Shown one piece after another: positions 12,437 to 13,499 of a stretch of DNA of 13,499 nt. A program made the position numbers and the translations under genes. The DNA comes from Candidatus Pacearchaeota archaeon (GTDB lineage Archaea > Nanobdellota > Nanobdellia > Pacearchaeales > GW2011-AR1), in contig JAGLIS010000038.1 in NCBI GenBank assembly GCA_023142835.1, forward strand, positions 1 to 13,499, read 5' to 3'. Each line of letters opens with the position of its first letter. Positions within the stretch are counted from its first letter, which is position 1. A model generated the notes under the pieces. The model saw only the letters and a list, made by a program, of their open reading frames with translations. It ran no database searches and was not told the DNA's origin.

Positions 12437-12978
12437 TATATTTTCCTCCCCGGCTTTTCAGTTATAAATATCCCGTCCTGAAAAATTCTTCGATCTCTCC
12501 CAGTTAATCTAGTTGCCTTCTCCAAATTAGCTGCAGTTTGTCCCGCAGCCTCGATATCACAAGAGGAAACAGTAATATTACTTCCCTTAATATCTACACT
12601 AACTTTAGGTAAAATTTTCGAAACTCGCTTCACAGTCTCACCAAGGAAAGACTTAATGATAATTTCATCACCCTCTTGCTTAACATTCATAGGAAAGTGA
12701 ATATTACAAATTTCTAAATTATAAACAAAATCTTCTTCAATACCTTTAATCATATTTTTAATACATGCCCAAATAGTTCCAATCATCTTAGATTCTCTTC
12801 GAGTTGCACCCTTAGCCGAAATTGTAACCTTATTATCTGAAACTTCAAGTAAAACCTTTCCAATATCAAATTTTTTAACAAGCTCATTTCCCTTACCCTT
12901 AACAATTACCTCATTACCATTAATCACAACCTCAACTTCCTGAGGAAACTCAATAACTCTCGATAAATCCTTATTCAT
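12436..12978 (-). CDS. 50S ribosomal protein uL6 (L6)
   Basis: uL6 binds 23S rRNA near the sarcin-ricin loop and the stalk base. The 180 residues have the two-repeat uL6 layout: first repeat with VVINGNEVIVKGKGNE (17-32) and a GTIWACIKNMIKGI segment (67-80), second repeat with FLGETVKRV, then the archaeal signature TGRDRRIFQDGI (158-169). The length is normal. A very good Shine-Dalgarno, GGAGGT at 12984-12989, lies 5 nt before the ATG. Unlike other junctions in the operon there is a 62-nt gap to uS8 upstream. Confidence 0.95.
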   Translation of the reverse strand: MNKDLSRVIEFPQEVEVVINGNEVIVKGKGNELVKKFDIGKVLLEVSDNKVTISAKGATRRESKMIGTIWACIKNMIKGIEEDFVYNLEICNIHFPMNVKQEGDEIIIKSFLGETVKRVSKILPKVSVDIKGSNITVSSCDIEAAGQTAANLEKATRLTGRDRRIFQDGIFITEKPGRKI

Positions 12979-13040
12979 TTTCTACCTCCGAAGTAAGACA
13001 AATGAATCTATGAAACATTTGCAATGTTACTTTATTCATC
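12979..13040 (-). other. 62-nt spacer between uS8 and uL6 with a small hairpin
   Basis: This is the longest gap between ribosomal protein genes in the window. It contains a 6-bp stem with 3-nt loop (AACATT 13014-13019 with AATGTT 13023-13028) and the uL6 ribosome binding site. No ORF of note is present. Confidence 0.5.
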
Positions 13041-13418
13041 TTAATAGAAATAAGCAATAACGCTTCCTCCAATTTTATTAGCAATAGCTTCCTTGTGATC
13101 CATTAAACCTTTATTCGTAGAAATTATTAAACTCCCGAAATTTCTCGAAGGTAAGAATCGTCGAAGATACTTATCAATACTACCAATACTAACATAATAT
13201 CTCGGTTTAACCGCCCGACATTCATTAAGTTTGATAATTTTAACAGTAACCGTCTTAGCTTCTTCATTAACTTCATAACTAATATGACCTTTAGCACCCA
13301 TTATTTCAAAAAGATTAATCAAAACCTTAGAGTACTTTCTAATCGTAAGCTCTCGCTTTCCTATTCTTCCTGCATTCATTATTTGGTTTAATCCATCTGC
13401 TACTATATCTTGTGACAT
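13041..13418 (-). CDS. 30S ribosomal protein uS8 (S8)
   Basis: uS8 binds helix 21 of 16S rRNA in the platform and is a primary assembly protein. The 125 residues begin with the conserved DGLNQIMNAGRIGKRE and end with the signature FGSLIISTNKGLMDHKEA followed by IGGSVIAYFY, with a conserved YYVSIGSIDKYLRRFLPSR in between. Archaeal uS8 is about 130 residues, so this is complete. GGAG (13425-13428) overlaps the uS14 stop codon and supports the ATG at 13418. Confidence 0.96.
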   Translation of the reverse strand: MSQDIVADGLNQIMNAGRIGKRELTIRKYSKVLINLFEIMGAKGHISYEVNEEAKTVTVKIIKLNECRAVKPRYYVSIGSIDKYLRRFLPSRNFGSLIISTNKGLMDHKEAIANKIGGSVIAYFY

Positions 13419-13427
13419 TTTTTACTC

Positions 13428-13499
13428 CTAACTATATTTCTTGAAACCAAGTTCAACTGCCAACTCTCTGAAACAGTGTCGGCACAAATTTAGATTATA
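13428..13499 (-). CDS. 30S ribosomal protein uS14 (S14), C-terminal fragment at window edge
   Basis: The last 23 codons of uS14 are visible, running to a TAG at 13428-13430. The residues NLCRHCFRELAVELGFKKYS carry the second half of the zinc-binding motif (CxxC) and the conserved LGFKKY end of archaeal uS14. The N-terminal part lies beyond the right edge. This order, uS14 then uS8, is standard for archaea. Confidence 0.9.
   Translation of the reverse strand, partial: YNLNLCRHCFRELAVELGFKKYS

Noticed and set aside
1..13499. tRNA genes, CRISPR arrays, insertion sequences or transposases
   Set aside because: No cloverleaf-like sequence, regular spaced repeat array, terminal inverted repeats or transposase frame was found on either strand.

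Overview
The window comes from an AT-rich archaeal genome, most likely a small-genome lineage of the DPANN type (Woesearchaeota/Pacearchaeota-like). The evidence is a ribosomal protein operon in archaeal order that includes the archaeal/eukaryotic-only proteins eL32 and eL19, an archaeal SecY followed by an EMC3/DUF106 membrane insertase, an AglB/Stt3 oligosaccharyltransferase, an Alg7-like GlcNAc-1-phosphate transferase, and an eIF2B-like ribose-1,5-bisphosphate isomerase homologue. The lineage is inferred from gene content and size. No rRNA or tRNA gene is visible.

Layout. Positions 1-3337 hold protein N-glycosylation genes: the N-terminal 424 residues of AglB (minus strand, cut by the left edge), a class I methyltransferase of unusual base composition (plus), and an Alg7/AglH-like transferase (minus). 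A SpoIIM-family membrane protein (3372-4229, minus) lies upstream of the Alg7-like gene, 34 nt away. Its 117-nt leader carries two overlapping short ORFs, a 14-nt direct repeat and a hairpin around the start codon. Positions 4418-5245 (plus) encode an eIF2B-fold protein resembling R15P isomerase. Positions 5326-7383 form a small block: a phosphohistidine (PEP-utiliser mobile) domain protein with no visible ATP-binding domain, a convergent atypical low-molecular-weight tyrosine-phosphatase-like protein whose stop codon interlocks with it, and a divergent 67-residue protein I do not recognise. Positions 7492-13499 (minus) are the distal part of the archaeal spc-type ribosomal operon: uS14 (partial)-uS8-uL6-eL32-eL19-uL18-uS5-uL30-uL15-secY, then a two-hairpin spacer and the DUF106/EMC3-like gene.

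Two modes of translation initiation can be read from the DNA. Genes inside the ribosomal operon are packed with 1-4 nt overlaps or very short gaps, and most have a GGAG-type Shine-Dalgarno sequence. Genes that start transcription units (aglB, methyltransferase, R15Pi-like, phosphohistidine protein, phosphatase, probably secY) have no Shine-Dalgarno; instead a TATA-like octamer is centred about 22-27 nt upstream of the ATG, as expected for leaderless mRNAs.

How the genes work together: the Alg7-like enzyme would start lipid-linked glycan assembly and AglB would transfer the finished glycan to protein, with the methyltransferase a candidate glycan modifier. SecY and the DUF106 protein serve membrane protein insertion. 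The most unusual parts are the SpoIIM leader and the phosphohistidine/phosphatase pair.
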